DNA of 64,000 bases from Yoonia sediminilitoris (lineage in GTDB: Bacteria > Pseudomonadota > Alphaproteobacteria > Rhodobacterales > Rhodobacteraceae): assembly GCF_003058085.1 (NCBI RefSeq), contig NZ_QBUD01000005.1, positions 1 to 64,000 of the forward strand, given 5' to 3'. How positions within the stretch are numbered: the first letter of the stretch is position 1; the number at the start of each line of letters is the position of its first letter. This document shows, piece after piece, positions 9,183-17,752 of the stretch. A program made the position numbers and the translations under genes. The notes beneath the pieces are model-generated. The model did not search any database. It saw nothing but the letters and a program-made list of their open reading frames with translations, and was not told the origin of the DNA.

Positions 9183-10010
9183 ATGACACAGAAATCAATA
9201 CTGATCACCGGCTGTTCCTCTGGTATTGGACTGGATGCAGCACGCGGCTTGCGCGATGCGGGGTGGCGCGTTTTTGCCAGTTGCCGCAAACCCGAGGATT
9301 GCGCCCGATTGCGGGCAGAAGGCTTTGAAAGCCCGCTGATCGACTATGCCGATACATCAAGCATCTTTGCCGGGTTGACCGAAACGCTCGAGGCCACGGG
9401 CGGTACGCTTGATGCCTTATTCAATAATGGGGCCTATGCCTGTCCCGGCGCTGTCGAGGATTTACCACTGGGCGCGCTTCGCGAGATATTCGAGACCAAT
9501 CTGTTTGGCTGGCACGAACTGACGCGCCTTGCGATCCAGGTGATGCGGGCGCAGGGGCATGGGCGGATTATCAATAATTCATCTGTTCTTGGCTTTGTTG
9601 GGATGCGCTGGCGCGGGGCCTATGTGGCAACGAAATTCGCGCTGGAGGGGCTGACAGATGTCTTGCGGGTGGAAATGGCGGACACGCCAATCAAGGTGAT
9701 CCTGATCGAACCGGGGCCGATCACATCCAAATTTCGGGAAAATACGATCCCGCATTTTGAAAAGTGGATTGACTGGCAAAATTCGGCGCGGCGCGGGCAA
9801 TACAAGGAATTGCGCGACCGGTTCAAAGAGAAAACCGGACCCGACCGGTTTGAATTGCCCGCAAGCGCCGTTACCGCCAAACTGCTACAGGCGCTGACAT
9901 CATCGCGCCCGAAACCACGTTACTATGTCACCACGCCGACCTATCTGATGGGTTTCTTGCGGCGGATTTTACCGACGCGGTTGCTGGATGCTGTAATATT
10001 GAGAGTCTGA
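9183..10010 (+). CDS. Short-chain dehydrogenase/reductase
   Basis: 275 aa, classical SDR. The cofactor motif is ITGCSSGIGLDAARGL near residue 9, the structural NNG motif appears as FNNGAYA, and the active site is Ser in NNSSVLGF with Tyr-Lys in YVATKFALEG. The DY before TSSIFA at the end of strand 3 is typical of this fold. It reduces or oxidises a carbonyl or hydroxyl with NAD(P)H; the substrate is unknown. The length is slightly above the family norm because of a C-terminal extension. Confidence 0.85.
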   Translation: MTQKSILITGCSSGIGLDAARGLRDAGWRVFASCRKPEDCARLRAEGFESPLIDYADTSSIFAGLTETLEATGGTLDALFNNGAYACPGAVEDLPLGALREIFETNLFGWHELTRLAIQVMRAQGHGRIINNSSVLGFVGMRWRGAYVATKFALEGLTDVLRVEMADTPIKVILIEPGPITSKFRENTIPHFEKWIDWQNSARRGQYKELRDRFKEKTGPDRFELPASAVTAKLLQALTSSRPKPRYYVTTPTYLMGFLRRILPTRLLDAVILRV

Positions 10011-10070
10011 GGGTTTTCTTGTCCGCGGCGCCTGCTACATAGCGAGTCAACTTATTGAAGGACTTCACAG

Positions 10071-10274
10071 ATGGCAGATGATCCATTTTTCTGGCTGGTC
10101 GCCGTTGCTGTTCTGATCGTGCTGGGCATTCTTTTACTTGGGATCGGCGGATTCGGCAGAGGCGGCGACTTTAATCGCAAACATGCCAACAAGATCATGC
10201 GCTGGCGGATTGGAGCTCAATTTGTGGCCGTGATCCTCATTGTCCTTTATGTCTATTTACGTCGTGGAGCCTGA
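10071..10274 (+). CDS. Twin transmembrane-helix small protein (HIG1-like)
   Basis: 67 aa with two hydrophobic helices (about residues 8-26 and 46-63) joined by a basic loop containing RKHANKIMRWRIGAQ. This is the pattern of HIG1-domain proteins, which in mitochondria and alphaproteobacteria associate with cytochrome oxidase. It sits two bases before the adenosyltransferase gene, so the two are almost surely co-transcribed. Confidence 0.75.
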   Translation: MADDPFFWLVAVAVLIVLGILLLGIGGFGRGGDFNRKHANKIMRWRIGAQFVAVILIVLYVYLRRGA

Positions 10275-10276
10275 AT

Positions 10277-10849
10277 ATGGTTGTCTTGAACAAGATCTAC
10301 ACAAAAACCGGAGACGCGGGCGAAACCGCACTGGGCAATGGCAGCCGCGTGGCCAAATACGCGATGCGGGTCAATGCCTATGGCACAGTGGATGAAACGA
10401 ACGCCACAGTCGGGCTGGCCCGGTTGCATGCATCAGGCGAGTTGGACGCGCAACTTGCGATGATCCAAAACGATCTGTTTGATCTGGGTGCCGATTTATG
10501 CCGCCCGGACATGGAAAAAGACGCCGAATCCGAATACCCCGTGTTGCGAATGACAGACGGACAGGTCAGTCGGCTGGAAACAGAAATTGACGCCATGACC
10601 AAACTGGTTGAGCCGCTGCGCAGCTTCATCCTGCCCGGCGGGTCGGCACTGGCTGCACAACTTCACCTTTGCCGGACGGTGTCGCGTCGGGCCGAACGTC
10701 TGGCGGTCGAACTGGCATCCCTTGAATCAGTCAACCCGGCCGCGGTGACCTATCTTAACCGCTTGTCGGACTGGTTTTTTCAGGCAGGCCGGATCGCCAA
10801 CAACAATGGTCGTGATGATGTGCTTTGGGTGCCGGGGGCGAACCGTTAA
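10277..10849 (+). CDS. PduO-type cob(I)alamin adenosyltransferase
   Basis: 190 aa. It transfers the 5'-deoxyadenosyl group of ATP to cob(I)alamin or cob(I)yrinate diamide to make the coenzyme B12 form. The N-terminal KIYTKTGDAGETALGNG is the ATP-binding signature of the PduO family, and FILPGGSALAAQLHLCRTVS with RRAER matches the conserved helix. Adenosylcobalamin is needed by ethylmalonyl-CoA mutase and methylmalonyl-CoA mutase, which fits the mcd gene in this window. Confidence 0.92.
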   Translation: MVVLNKIYTKTGDAGETALGNGSRVAKYAMRVNAYGTVDETNATVGLARLHASGELDAQLAMIQNDLFDLGADLCRPDMEKDAESEYPVLRMTDGQVSRLETEIDAMTKLVEPLRSFILPGGSALAAQLHLCRTVSRRAERLAVELASLESVNPAAVTYLNRLSDWFFQAGRIANNNGRDDVLWVPGANR

Positions 10850-10853
10850 AGGG

Positions 10854-10877
10854 GATGGGTTAAAACCCATCTTACGG
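10854..10877. repeat. Intergenic palindromic repeat, copy 1
   Basis: GATGGGTT-AA-AACCCATC is a perfect 8-bp inverted repeat followed by TTACGG. Two related copies occur at 22102-22124 and 22781-22803. It lies just after the adenosyltransferase stop. This looks like a small dispersed palindromic element of REP type. Confidence 0.6.
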
Positions 10878-11074
10878 TCGGGTGCCTGCCGCATGCTGTA
10901 TCTGCGTGGCAATGGCGCAATCGCCTGTGCGAAAAGGACCATCGCTTAACCCGCTTGAGAAACGTGGCGTCCCTGACCTGCGCCGCGTCGATTTTGCACT
11001 GTTTTTGCCTGCCCGCGCACGATAGTAACGTCCCGAGAACAAATCAGATTAGATTCTTTGGGAGTGTAACGCAG

Positions 11075-11833
11075 ATGAAGGTCATTGTACCCGTCAAGCG
11101 CGTGATCGATTACAACGTGAAAGTTCGTGTCAAGGCGGATGGTTCAGGTGTCGATCTGGCAAACGTCAAAATGTCGATGAACCCATTCGACGAAATCGCC
11201 GTGGAAGAAGCGATCCGTCTGCGCGAGGCAGGCAAGGTCGAGGAAGTGGTCGCTGTCTCTATCGGCGTCAAGCAAGCCCAGGAGACATTGCGCACCGCAC
11301 TTGCGATGGGTGCTGACCGGGCTATCCTGATTGTCGCCACGGACGATGTACACACCGATATAGAGCCTTTGGCCGTTGCCAAACTGTTGGCCGCCGTTGT
11401 GAAGGAAGAAGAGCCGGGTCTTGTTATTTGCGGCAAGCAGGCCATTGACAACGATATGAACGCCACCGGCCAAATGCTGTCTGCATTGTTGGGCTGGTCA
11501 CAGGCCACGTTTGCCTCTGACATCAATATTGACGGCGACAGCGCCTTTGTTACCCGCGAGGTCGATGGCGGTCTGCAGACCATCAAGGTGAAGATGCCCA
11601 CAATCATCAGCGTGGATTTGCGCCTCAATGAGCCGCGCTATGCATCGCTCCCCAACATCATGAAGGCAAAAAAGAAGCCTTTGGATGAAAAGACACCAGC
11701 CGATTATGGCGTTGATGTCACGCCACGGCTGAATGTGGTCAGTACGACCGAACCAGAAACACGCAAGGCGGGTATCATTGTGGGTTCTGTGGATGAACTC
11801 GTCGAAAAACTCAAAGAAGCGGGGGCTGTGTAA
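11075..11833 (+). CDS. etfB: Electron transfer flavoprotein beta subunit
   Basis: 252 aa, usual length. EtfB binds AMP and, with EtfA, carries electrons from acyl-CoA dehydrogenases to ETF-ubiquinone oxidoreductase. The start [20 protein letters not shown] and the internal [14 protein letters not shown] are EtfB signatures, as is [16 protein letters not shown] chose ATG 11075, which follows GGGAG, instead of an upstream in-frame ATG at 10955 that would add 40 non-homologous residues. The stop overlaps the etfA start by one base. Confidence 0.96.
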   Translation: MKVIVPVKRVIDYNVKVRVKADGSGVDLANVKMSMNPFDEIAVEEAIRLREAGKVEEVVAVSIGVKQAQETLRTALAMGADRAILIVATDDVHTDIEPLAVAKLLAAVVKEEEPGLVICGKQAIDNDMNATGQMLSALLGWSQATFASDINIDGDSAFVTREVDGGLQTIKVKMPTIISVDLRLNEPRYASLPNIMKAKKKPLDEKTPADYGVDVTPRLNVVSTTEPETRKAGIIVGSVDELVEKLKEAGAV

Positions 11834-12759
11834 TGGCTGTTCTTTTGATTGGTGAAGTCACCGACGGCGCTCTGGCTGTTGATGCAACCGCAAAGGCGGT
11901 GACGGCTGCAACCGCGCTTGGCGATGTGACTGTTCTATGCGCCGGAGCCAATGCGCAGGCCGCCGCTGATGAGGCCGCCAAGATTGACGGCGTCGCCAAG
12001 GTGTTATGTGCAGAAGACCCCGCATTGGGCCATCGTCTGGCCGAACCGACTGCGGACCTGATTGTATCTTTGGCTGGCGACTATTCACATATCGTAGCGC
12101 CCGGCACGACCGATGCCAAAAATGTCATGCCACGCGTCGCGGCACTTTTGGACGCAATGGTGATTTCCGAAGTCACTGGCATCGTTGATGGCGACACGTT
12201 CGAGCGCCCGATTTACGCCGGGAACGCGATTCAGACCGTCAAATCATCGGATGCCACGAAAGTCATGACGATCCGTACAGCTGGTTTTGACGCGGCAGGC
12301 CTGGGTGGTTCTGCGTCAGTCGAGGCCATTGGAGGCGCTGGAAATCCGGGCCTGTCCGAATGGGTCGAGGACAAGGTCGCCGCCTCTGACCGGCCCGAGT
12401 TGACGTCGGCCGGGGTGGTTGTATCCGGCGGTCGCGGCGTCGGGTCAGAAGAAGATTTTGCTATCATTGAAAAGCTGGCGGACAAGCTGAATGCGGCGGT
12501 GGGCGCGTCCCGCGCAGCAGTCGATAGCGGCTATGCCCCCAATGATTGGCAGGTCGGCCAGACGGGCAAAGTTGTCGCCCCTGATTTGTATGTCGCCGTC
12601 GGAATTTCCGGCGCGATCCAGCACCTTGCCGGGATGAAAGACAGCAAGATCATCGTCGCGATCAACAAGGACGAAGAAGCGCCAATCTTCCAGGTTGCTG
12701 ATTATGGTCTGGTTGCAGACCTGTTTGCGGCGGTGCCGGAACTGACCGAGAAAGTCTAG
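11833..12759 (+). CDS. etfA: Electron transfer flavoprotein alpha subunit
   Basis: 308 aa. FAD-binding subunit of ETF. The C-terminal FAD domain contains [34 protein letters not shown], and [19 protein letters not shown], the canonical EtfA signature. It is translationally coupled to etfB (TAATG) and closed by a strong terminator at 12791. Likely electron donors encoded here include methylsuccinyl-CoA dehydrogenase. Confidence 0.96.
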   Translation: MAVLLIGEVTDGALAVDATAKAVTAATALGDVTVLCAGANAQAAADEAAKIDGVAKVLCAEDPALGHRLAEPTADLIVSLAGDYSHIVAPGTTDAKNVMPRVAALLDAMVISEVTGIVDGDTFERPIYAGNAIQTVKSSDATKVMTIRTAGFDAAGLGGSASVEAIGGAGNPGLSEWVEDKVAASDRPELTSAGVVVSGGRGVGSEEDFAIIEKLADKLNAAVGASRAAVDSGYAPNDWQVGQTGKVVAPDLYVAVGISGAIQHLAGMKDSKIIVAINKDEEAPIFQVADYGLVADLFAAVPELTEKV

Positions 12760-12790
12760 CCATAGGCAAAGCCTGACTTTCAGACAACAC

Positions 12791-12820
12791 AAAAGGTCCG
12801 CAAAATATTGCGGACCTTTT
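12791..12820 (+). terminator. Rho-independent terminator of the etfBA operon
   Basis: AAAAGGTCCGCAA-AATA-TTGCGGACCTTTT is a perfect 13-bp stem with a 4-base loop ending in a T-run. It starts 31 bases after the etfA stop. It reads as a terminator from both sides and may also stop transcription of the DUF6473 gene at 12940. Confidence 0.9.
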
Positions 12821-12939
12821 GGATTCCACAGCCTTTCGCATTTAATCTGAGACTTCAGATAGCGTTGAGCCGCCCACACCATATAAACGATGCACGGCGT
12901 TGCGCGAAAATCTGTCAGAAAGCTCTTCCGCAGAACGCT

Positions 12940-13788
12940 TCAGACGGGTTTGTAAAGATTTTCGCGCAGCGACGGGATCAGGGCGGCACAGGCTTCCGTG
13001 TGGCAGTCAACGCCCATCATTTCAGATGCCGCACTTTCCTGACTTTCGGGGTAGATCATGCCGCAGGTGCCTTGGGAAAGCGCCTCTGATGAGGGGTTCA
13101 CCACGACAATATCCTGCACAAGCGGCCGCAGGTCTTCAAGCATCGCGCGCGTGACAAAGAGGGGGTCAGCCTGCAACTGATTGCTGCGATCCGACCAATG
13201 CTCATCGTTTAAATCATCTTCGGAAAACCACAGCAGAATCGTACGCCGACCTGTCTGCCGCAGCATGTTTGTCATGCGGGCGGTCCACGCCTCGCGCAAT
13301 TCCTTGACGACGGTTTCAAATCGATCCGGCGATTTGGCATGCAGAGCGCCCAGCATATGACGGATAAAGGAAAAGTCGGAAAAATCCACGTCCTGATAGA
13401 TCGCCTGCAACACGGTCGAGGCGCGCAGGAAACGGTCATTGCGGCGCGGGTGGACCGAATAGAATCTGTTCGACAACAGGTTGGCGCCCATGATCTGCAC
13501 CACGGTCATGTCGGCACCCTGACAGATTTCCATGATTGTCGGGTCGTTCACAAAGGCATCAATGCCCCCGTTCACACAGCCAAGATTAACACATGTCTGG
13601 CGCATGATTTTTTCGACCTGCGCGGGAAACGGCTTTGAAATGAATTTGCCATAGGTTTCAGTCCCACCGATAAAGGCGATGTAGGGACGATCCAAACGCC
13701 GCCTTGGCCCGCGAAACAACATCCGGGACGCCCCATAGCGACATGGGGAGTATGACAGTTCTTCTGTCTCGATGACTTCTTGCTTCAT
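12940..13788 (-). CDS. DUF6473 family protein
   Basis: 282 aa. It matches by pattern the DUF6473 family common in Rhodobacterales: an N-terminal ELSYSPCRYGASRMLFRGPR, then YIAFIGGTETYGKFI, and a C-terminal HTEACAALIP helix. The GGTETYG turn and a later TILLWFSEDD strand suggest a Rossmann-like or SGNH-like alpha/beta fold, but no catalytic set is certain. A GAAGGCGGG ribosome site precedes the ATG. No function is known to me; neighbours are etfA and hbd. Confidence 0.7.
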   Translation of the reverse strand: MKQEVIETEELSYSPCRYGASRMLFRGPRRRLDRPYIAFIGGTETYGKFISKPFPAQVEKIMRQTCVNLGCVNGGIDAFVNDPTIMEICQGADMTVVQIMGANLLSNRFYSVHPRRNDRFLRASTVLQAIYQDVDFSDFSFIRHMLGALHAKSPDRFETVVKELREAWTARMTNMLRQTGRRTILLWFSEDDLNDEHWSDRSNQLQADPLFVTRAMLEDLRPLVQDIVVVNPSSEALSQGTCGMIYPESQESAASEMMGVDCHTEACAALIPSLRENLYKPV

Positions 13789-13942
13789 GATTCCCGCCTT
13801 CTGACTACCCGAACAGAGATTCGATGATTTCGGTTTCGAATTCGCTAATGGTACAATTCAACTAAAGTTTTACGCACGCTCTCTGCTTGAAGCCCCCCCA
13901 TTCACAGGCCTATGGTGCTGACAGGTCAGTCAGGGGATTAGC

Positions 13943-14818
13943 ATGACAATCGAACGTGTGGGCATCGTAGGTGCAGGGCAGATGGGCAACGGGATTGCAC
14001 ATGTTTTTGCATTGGCGGAATACGACGTGTTGATGACGGACATCAGCGAAGATGCGTTGAACGCGGCTGTCGCGCTCATTGACCGCAACCTTGACCGGCA
14101 GGTCACTCGCGACCTGATCAGCGCGGATGCCAAAGCCGCCGCAATGGCGCGGATCGACACGACCGTGACGCTGACCGAACTTGGGCAAACCGACCTGATC
14201 ATCGAGGCCGCAACAGAGCGTGAAACAATCAAGACCGCCATTTTTGAGGATCTTGTGCCGCACCTGAAACCCAATACGATCCTGACGTCAAACACCTCTT
14301 CGATTTCGATCACGCGGCTTGCGTCCCGGACGGACCGCCCGGAAAAATTCATGGGGTTTCACTTTATGAACCCAGTCCCGATCATGCAGCTGGTCGAACT
14401 GATCCGCGGGATTGCTACTGATGAAGAGACATTCAAAGCCTGCCACGGCGTAGTCGAGCGGCTGGGCAAGACCTCTGCCACCGCCGAAGATTTCCCGGCT
14501 TTCATCGTCAACCGTATCCTGATGCCTATGATCAACGAAGCGATCTATACGTTGTACGAAGGTGTCGGGTCCGTGCAGTCCATTGATACGTCGCTCAAGC
14601 TGGGGGCAAATCATCCGATGGGGCCATTGGAACTGGCGGATTTCATCGGGCTTGATACTTGCCTTGCAATCATGAACGTACTTCATGACGGTCTGGCGGA
14701 CACCAAATACCGGCCCTGCCCTTTGCTGACCAAATATGTCGAAGCAGGCTGGCTGGGCCGGAAATCAAAACGCGGCTTCTATGACTACCGGGGCGAAACG
14801 CCTGTTCCCACGCGCTAG
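13943..14818 (+). CDS. hbd: 3-hydroxybutyryl-CoA dehydrogenase
   Basis: 291 aa, normal for the family. It oxidises (S)-3-hydroxybutyryl-CoA to acetoacetyl-CoA with NAD. The Rossmann motif is GIVGAGQMGNGIAHVFAL. NTSSISITRLA and the family signature HFMNPVPIMQLVELI follow, then DFPAFIVNRILMPMINEAI and a C-terminal helical domain ending GRKSKRGFYDY. The catalytic His is the one in GFHFMNP. It is one gene away from etfBA, as often in Rhodobacterales. Confidence 0.93.
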   Translation: MTIERVGIVGAGQMGNGIAHVFALAEYDVLMTDISEDALNAAVALIDRNLDRQVTRDLISADAKAAAMARIDTTVTLTELGQTDLIIEAATERETIKTAIFEDLVPHLKPNTILTSNTSSISITRLASRTDRPEKFMGFHFMNPVPIMQLVELIRGIATDEETFKACHGVVERLGKTSATAEDFPAFIVNRILMPMINEAIYTLYEGVGSVQSIDTSLKLGANHPMGPLELADFIGLDTCLAIMNVLHDGLADTKYRPCPLLTKYVEAGWLGRKSKRGFYDYRGETPVPTR

Positions 14819-14828
14819 GATCGGGACG

Positions 14829-15713
14829 CTACTCTGACTTGCCCAAAGCCATGGTCCGTTCGCGGAGCCACGCCATAAAGGCGCGCGGCTCGCCGATTCG
14901 CTTTGCCACGTCCTCCGCAGCGATCACTTTGCCGATAACCGGTTTCTGCGGCTTGCCACAGGCCTTGAGGACTTCTGAAAGCAAGAGCCCCTGCCGCCAT
15001 GTTGCGGACACCCGATTTGCAATCTGGTACCAACGCGAATTCGAACCGGGGAAAAAGCAGGGCACGACCTGTGCCCCTGACTTGCGGATCATCTTTGCCG
15101 TGAACACGTTCCACTCGGCCTCTACCGCCGGGCCAAACATTGTCTCGGACGATGCGACGACACCGGACGGGAAAAGCGCCACAAGACCACCATTATTCAA
15201 GTGATCCATTGCGGCAGTGCGCATCGCGACCATCTTCTTTTGGGCGTCAGGTTCATGCGGGAAGGGCACCGGGATCATGAAGTTGGCAGCGTCTTCATCA
15301 ATGCCAGTGAGGATGGACCGGGTCAGGATGCGGTAGTCAGAGCGGACGCGGCCTATCATATCGGCCAATATCATGCCATCCACCAGACCATGTGGATGAT
15401 TGGCCACGAACACGACCGGACCCTCAGCAGGGATATTATCCAGCTGGGCCTGCGGCGTTTGTAGTTCAATCTCCATCACATCCAGCGTCCCGCGCCAGAA
15501 TGCCTGCCCGTGGAACTTGCCGAGCCGCTCGAATTTGCGGGTCAGCCGCATTGCCCGGACCTTGCCGGTCAGCCATTCGATGGTGCGGATGATGTTGCGT
15601 TTGACGGGATTGTCGAAAGTGTTCGAATAGGTCAGGCTGCTCCGGTCGTAAACGCGTGGCGCATCCTCTGTAATGATCGGCTCAACTGAGACTTGGCGGC
15701 TGGTGTCGGTCAA
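14829..15713 (-). CDS. Lysophospholipid acyltransferase family protein (PlsC-like)
   Basis: 294 aa. The acyltransferase core begins VVFVANHPHGLVDGMILADM, a variant of the NHx4D block with an extra residue (HPHGLVD), followed by a loop with VPFPHEPDAQKK and GLVALFPSGVVASSE, the FPEG-like substrate block. This NHPHG variant occurs in acyltransferases related to hemolysin and ornithine-lipid enzymes. It probably acylates a glycerol- or amino-lipid at the inner membrane. It is read in the same direction as the HPr gene upstream, 29 bases away. Confidence 0.8.
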   Translation of the reverse strand: MTDTSRQVSVEPIITEDAPRVYDRSSLTYSNTFDNPVKRNIIRTIEWLTGKVRAMRLTRKFERLGKFHGQAFWRGTLDVMEIELQTPQAQLDNIPAEGPVVFVANHPHGLVDGMILADMIGRVRSDYRILTRSILTGIDEDAANFMIPVPFPHEPDAQKKMVAMRTAAMDHLNNGGLVALFPSGVVASSETMFGPAVEAEWNVFTAKMIRKSGAQVVPCFFPGSNSRWYQIANRVSATWRQGLLLSEVLKACGKPQKPVIGKVIAAEDVAKRIGEPRAFMAWLRERTMALGKSE

Positions 15714-15742
15714 TGATTTGCCCCGTTTGGTCGCTCAGACTT

Positions 15743-16012
15743 TCAGTCTTCTTCCCCGAACTTGTCTGCGACAAGCTGTGTTATGGCCTCGGCCAAAGCA
15801 TCCGCCTGCGGGCCGGAGGTTTCCACATCAATAAAGCTTCCACATGAAGCTGCCAACATCAAAAGTCCCATGATGCTGTCACCACTTGCGCTTTCGCCGT
15901 CCTTGCTGACGGTTGCATCTGCGTCAAAGCTTTCCACAAGCTCAACCAACCGGGCAGAGGCGCGGGCATGAAGTCCCTTGATATTCACGATTTTCAAGCG
16001 GTGTGTTGTCAT
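15743..16012 (-). CDS. ptsH: HPr-family phosphocarrier of the regulatory PTS
   Basis: 89 aa, full length. It accepts phosphate on His15 in NIKGLHARASARL. The site DSIMGLLMLA contains Ser45, matching the regulatory serine (Ser46 in Bacillus) phosphorylated by HPr kinase, whose gene lies three genes upstream. Its start overlaps the end of the EIIA gene by four bases. No sugar permease is nearby, so the chain is regulatory and not for transport. Confidence 0.92.
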   Translation of the reverse strand: MTTHRLKIVNIKGLHARASARLVELVESFDADATVSKDGESASGDSIMGLLMLAASCGSFIDVETSGPQADALAEAITQLVADKFGEED

Positions 16013-16404
16013 TGCGGGGTCCCGCCTGCGTGGCTATTGATATATTTATGTGCGGCGGCAATTGCGGCCTCGACAGCGTCGGGCACCGAGCGTTTGCGCG
16101 ATTTCGCCAGTTTTATCAGCATAGGCAGGTTTGCCCCGTAAAGGATCCGCCGGTTTTCGGGATTGCAGGCGCGCATCGACAGGTTGGATGGCGACCCGCC
16201 AAACATATCGGTCACAATAACGACGCCGTCCCCCTCGTCTACTGCATCGGCGGCGGCACAGATTTCGGCCTGCTTGGCGGCACGATCATCTTCCGCACCA
16301 ATCGCGATACTGACCATACCGTCCTGCGGACCCACCACATGTTCGACCGCAGCAAGATATTCACGCGCCAGCCCGCCATGTGCCACAATCACGATACCAA
16401 TCAC
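16009..16404 (-). CDS. PTS EIIA component, mannose type
   Basis: 131 aa, a single EIIA-Man domain without IIB, IIC or IID partners. The phosphorylation site is His9 in [35 protein letters not shown] is the second family block. In alphaproteobacteria such an orphan EIIA ends a phosphorelay from EI(Ntr) through HPr and controls regulators, including ChvG-ChvI in related species. It overlaps rapZ by four bases and HPr by four bases. Confidence 0.92.
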   Translation of the reverse strand: MIGIVIVAHGGLAREYLAAVEHVVGPQDGMVSIAIGAEDDRAAKQAEICAAADAVDEGDGVVIVTDMFGGSPSNLSMRACNPENRRILYGANLPMLIKLAKSRKRSVPDAVEAAIAAAHKYINSHAGGTPQ

Positions 16405-17321
16405 GTCACTTGTCCCTTACCCGCAGGCGCATCCCCGCGGCGCCGCTCCATTTCCCGATGTCGTTTAGATACCGGCCATCCATCTTTCGCAAGAGCAGAG
16501 GCAAGCTGCTCCGCAACAACAACTGACCGGTGTTGCCCTCCGGTACATCCAAAGCCAATGGAAAGATGCGCCTTGCCTTCATCGGTATGGGCGGGCAGCA
16601 GCATATCAATCAAGCCTTTAACCCGGTCAAAGAACTCGTCAAAACGCGCGTCAGCCGCCACATAAGCCGCAACCGCCGGGTCGCGCCCGTCCAGAGCACG
16701 CAGGTCTTCATCCCAATGCGGGTTGCGCAGGAACCGGCAGTCAAACACAATATCCATCCCCCGCGGCAACCCGCGTTTGTAGGAAAAGGAATGTACTGTG
16801 ACGCCCAACTGGCGCCCGTCCCCGGTCGCGAACCAGCGGTCGATTTCCGCACGCAGATTGTGTGGCGACAAATCTGATGTATCGATCAATACGTCGGCGC
16901 GGGCGCGGATCGGCACCAGCAGGTCTTTCTCGCGCATGATACCCGCCAGCGGTGGCCCCGCAGGGGCCAAAGGATGCCTGCGCCGCGTTTCGGAATAACG
17001 GCGCACCAGCACTTCCTCTTCTGCATCAAGGTACAGGACCTGTGCCGCCTGATCCGAACGCGCCGCCAATGCATCGATAATTTCGATAAGAGCGTTTGTG
17101 CTGAAATCCCGATTGCGCACATCAACACCCAACGCCAAGGGGCGGCTAGGCGGCGGTCCCTCAAGCAGGCGTGGCAGCAGGGATAGTGGTAAATTGTCGA
17201 TTACTTCGAACCCAAGGTCTTCGAGCGCATTGATGGCTGTAGACCGCCCAGCCCCCGACGGCCCCGTGACCAATACGATAGTCGGGGCGATACGGTCCGC
17301 AGGATTTGTCCACTCTGTCAT
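16401..17321 (-). CDS. rapZ: RNase adapter protein RapZ
   Basis: 306 aa. RapZ binds nucleotides and, in E. coli, guides RNase E to the GlmZ small RNA to tune GlmS. The P-loop reads [20 protein letters not shown], with Arg in place of the usual Lys. The C-terminal domain contains [17 protein letters not shown] and [20 protein letters not shown], both diagnostic. Its role in this group is not established by the sequence. It overlaps hprK by four bases. Confidence 0.93.
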   Translation of the reverse strand: MTEWTNPADRIAPTIVLVTGPSGAGRSTAINALEDLGFEVIDNLPLSLLPRLLEGPPPSRPLALGVDVRNRDFSTNALIEIIDALAARSDQAAQVLYLDAEEEVLVRRYSETRRRHPLAPAGPPLAGIMREKDLLVPIRARADVLIDTSDLSPHNLRAEIDRWFATGDGRQLGVTVHSFSYKRGLPRGMDIVFDCRFLRNPHWDEDLRALDGRDPAVAAYVAADARFDEFFDRVKGLIDMLLPAHTDEGKAHLSIGFGCTGGQHRSVVVAEQLASALAKDGWPVSKRHREMERRRGDAPAGKGQVT

Positions 17322-17743
17322 CGATTACTCCACCCTGCCTTGAGGAGTTGCAGGATTGCCGGTGCAAAATGTGGCCCCTCAACACGATCTATCAAGGGGA
17401 CATCCAGTCCCAATAACGTGATAGACCGCCGGTCGGGCAATCTGTCTTTTTCCTCCCGATCAAGATCAACGACCAATGTAACCGCAGCCTTTTCCAGCGG
17501 ATCACAATTCAGGATGCCGATGCCGCGCGCTTCGATAAGCCCAAGAATGGTCTGCGGCGCGCGCGCCCATAGCCTGCCCTCTTGGACAAAGAGTGCAACC
17601 CGGTCATCAGCGACCAATTGGCATTGCATACCGATCAGGGTCAAACCAAGAGTGGATTTGCCCGTACCAGACGCACCAATTATCAAAACGGCCCGATCAT
17701 TCCACGCAACACAGGTGGCATGAATAGGTTGATTTTTCGTCAA
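17318..17743 (-). CDS. hprK: HPr kinase/phosphorylase, short alphaproteobacterial form
   Basis: 141 aa, only the catalytic domain; Gram-positive HprK is about 310 aa with an extra N-terminal domain. Walker A is [14 protein letters not shown], the following [10 protein letters not shown] holds the conserved Asp pair, and IEARGIGIL is the HprK signature. It phosphorylates or dephosphorylates the serine of HPr (Ser45 of the product at 15743). It lies nine bases after chvG and overlaps rapZ. Confidence 0.93.
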   Translation of the reverse strand: MTKNQPIHATCVAWNDRAVLIIGASGTGKSTLGLTLIGMQCQLVADDRVALFVQEGRLWARAPQTILGLIEARGIGILNCDPLEKAAVTLVVDLDREEKDRLPDRRSITLLGLDVPLIDRVEGPHFAPAILQLLKAGWSNR

Positions 17744-17752
17744 TTTGTCACC

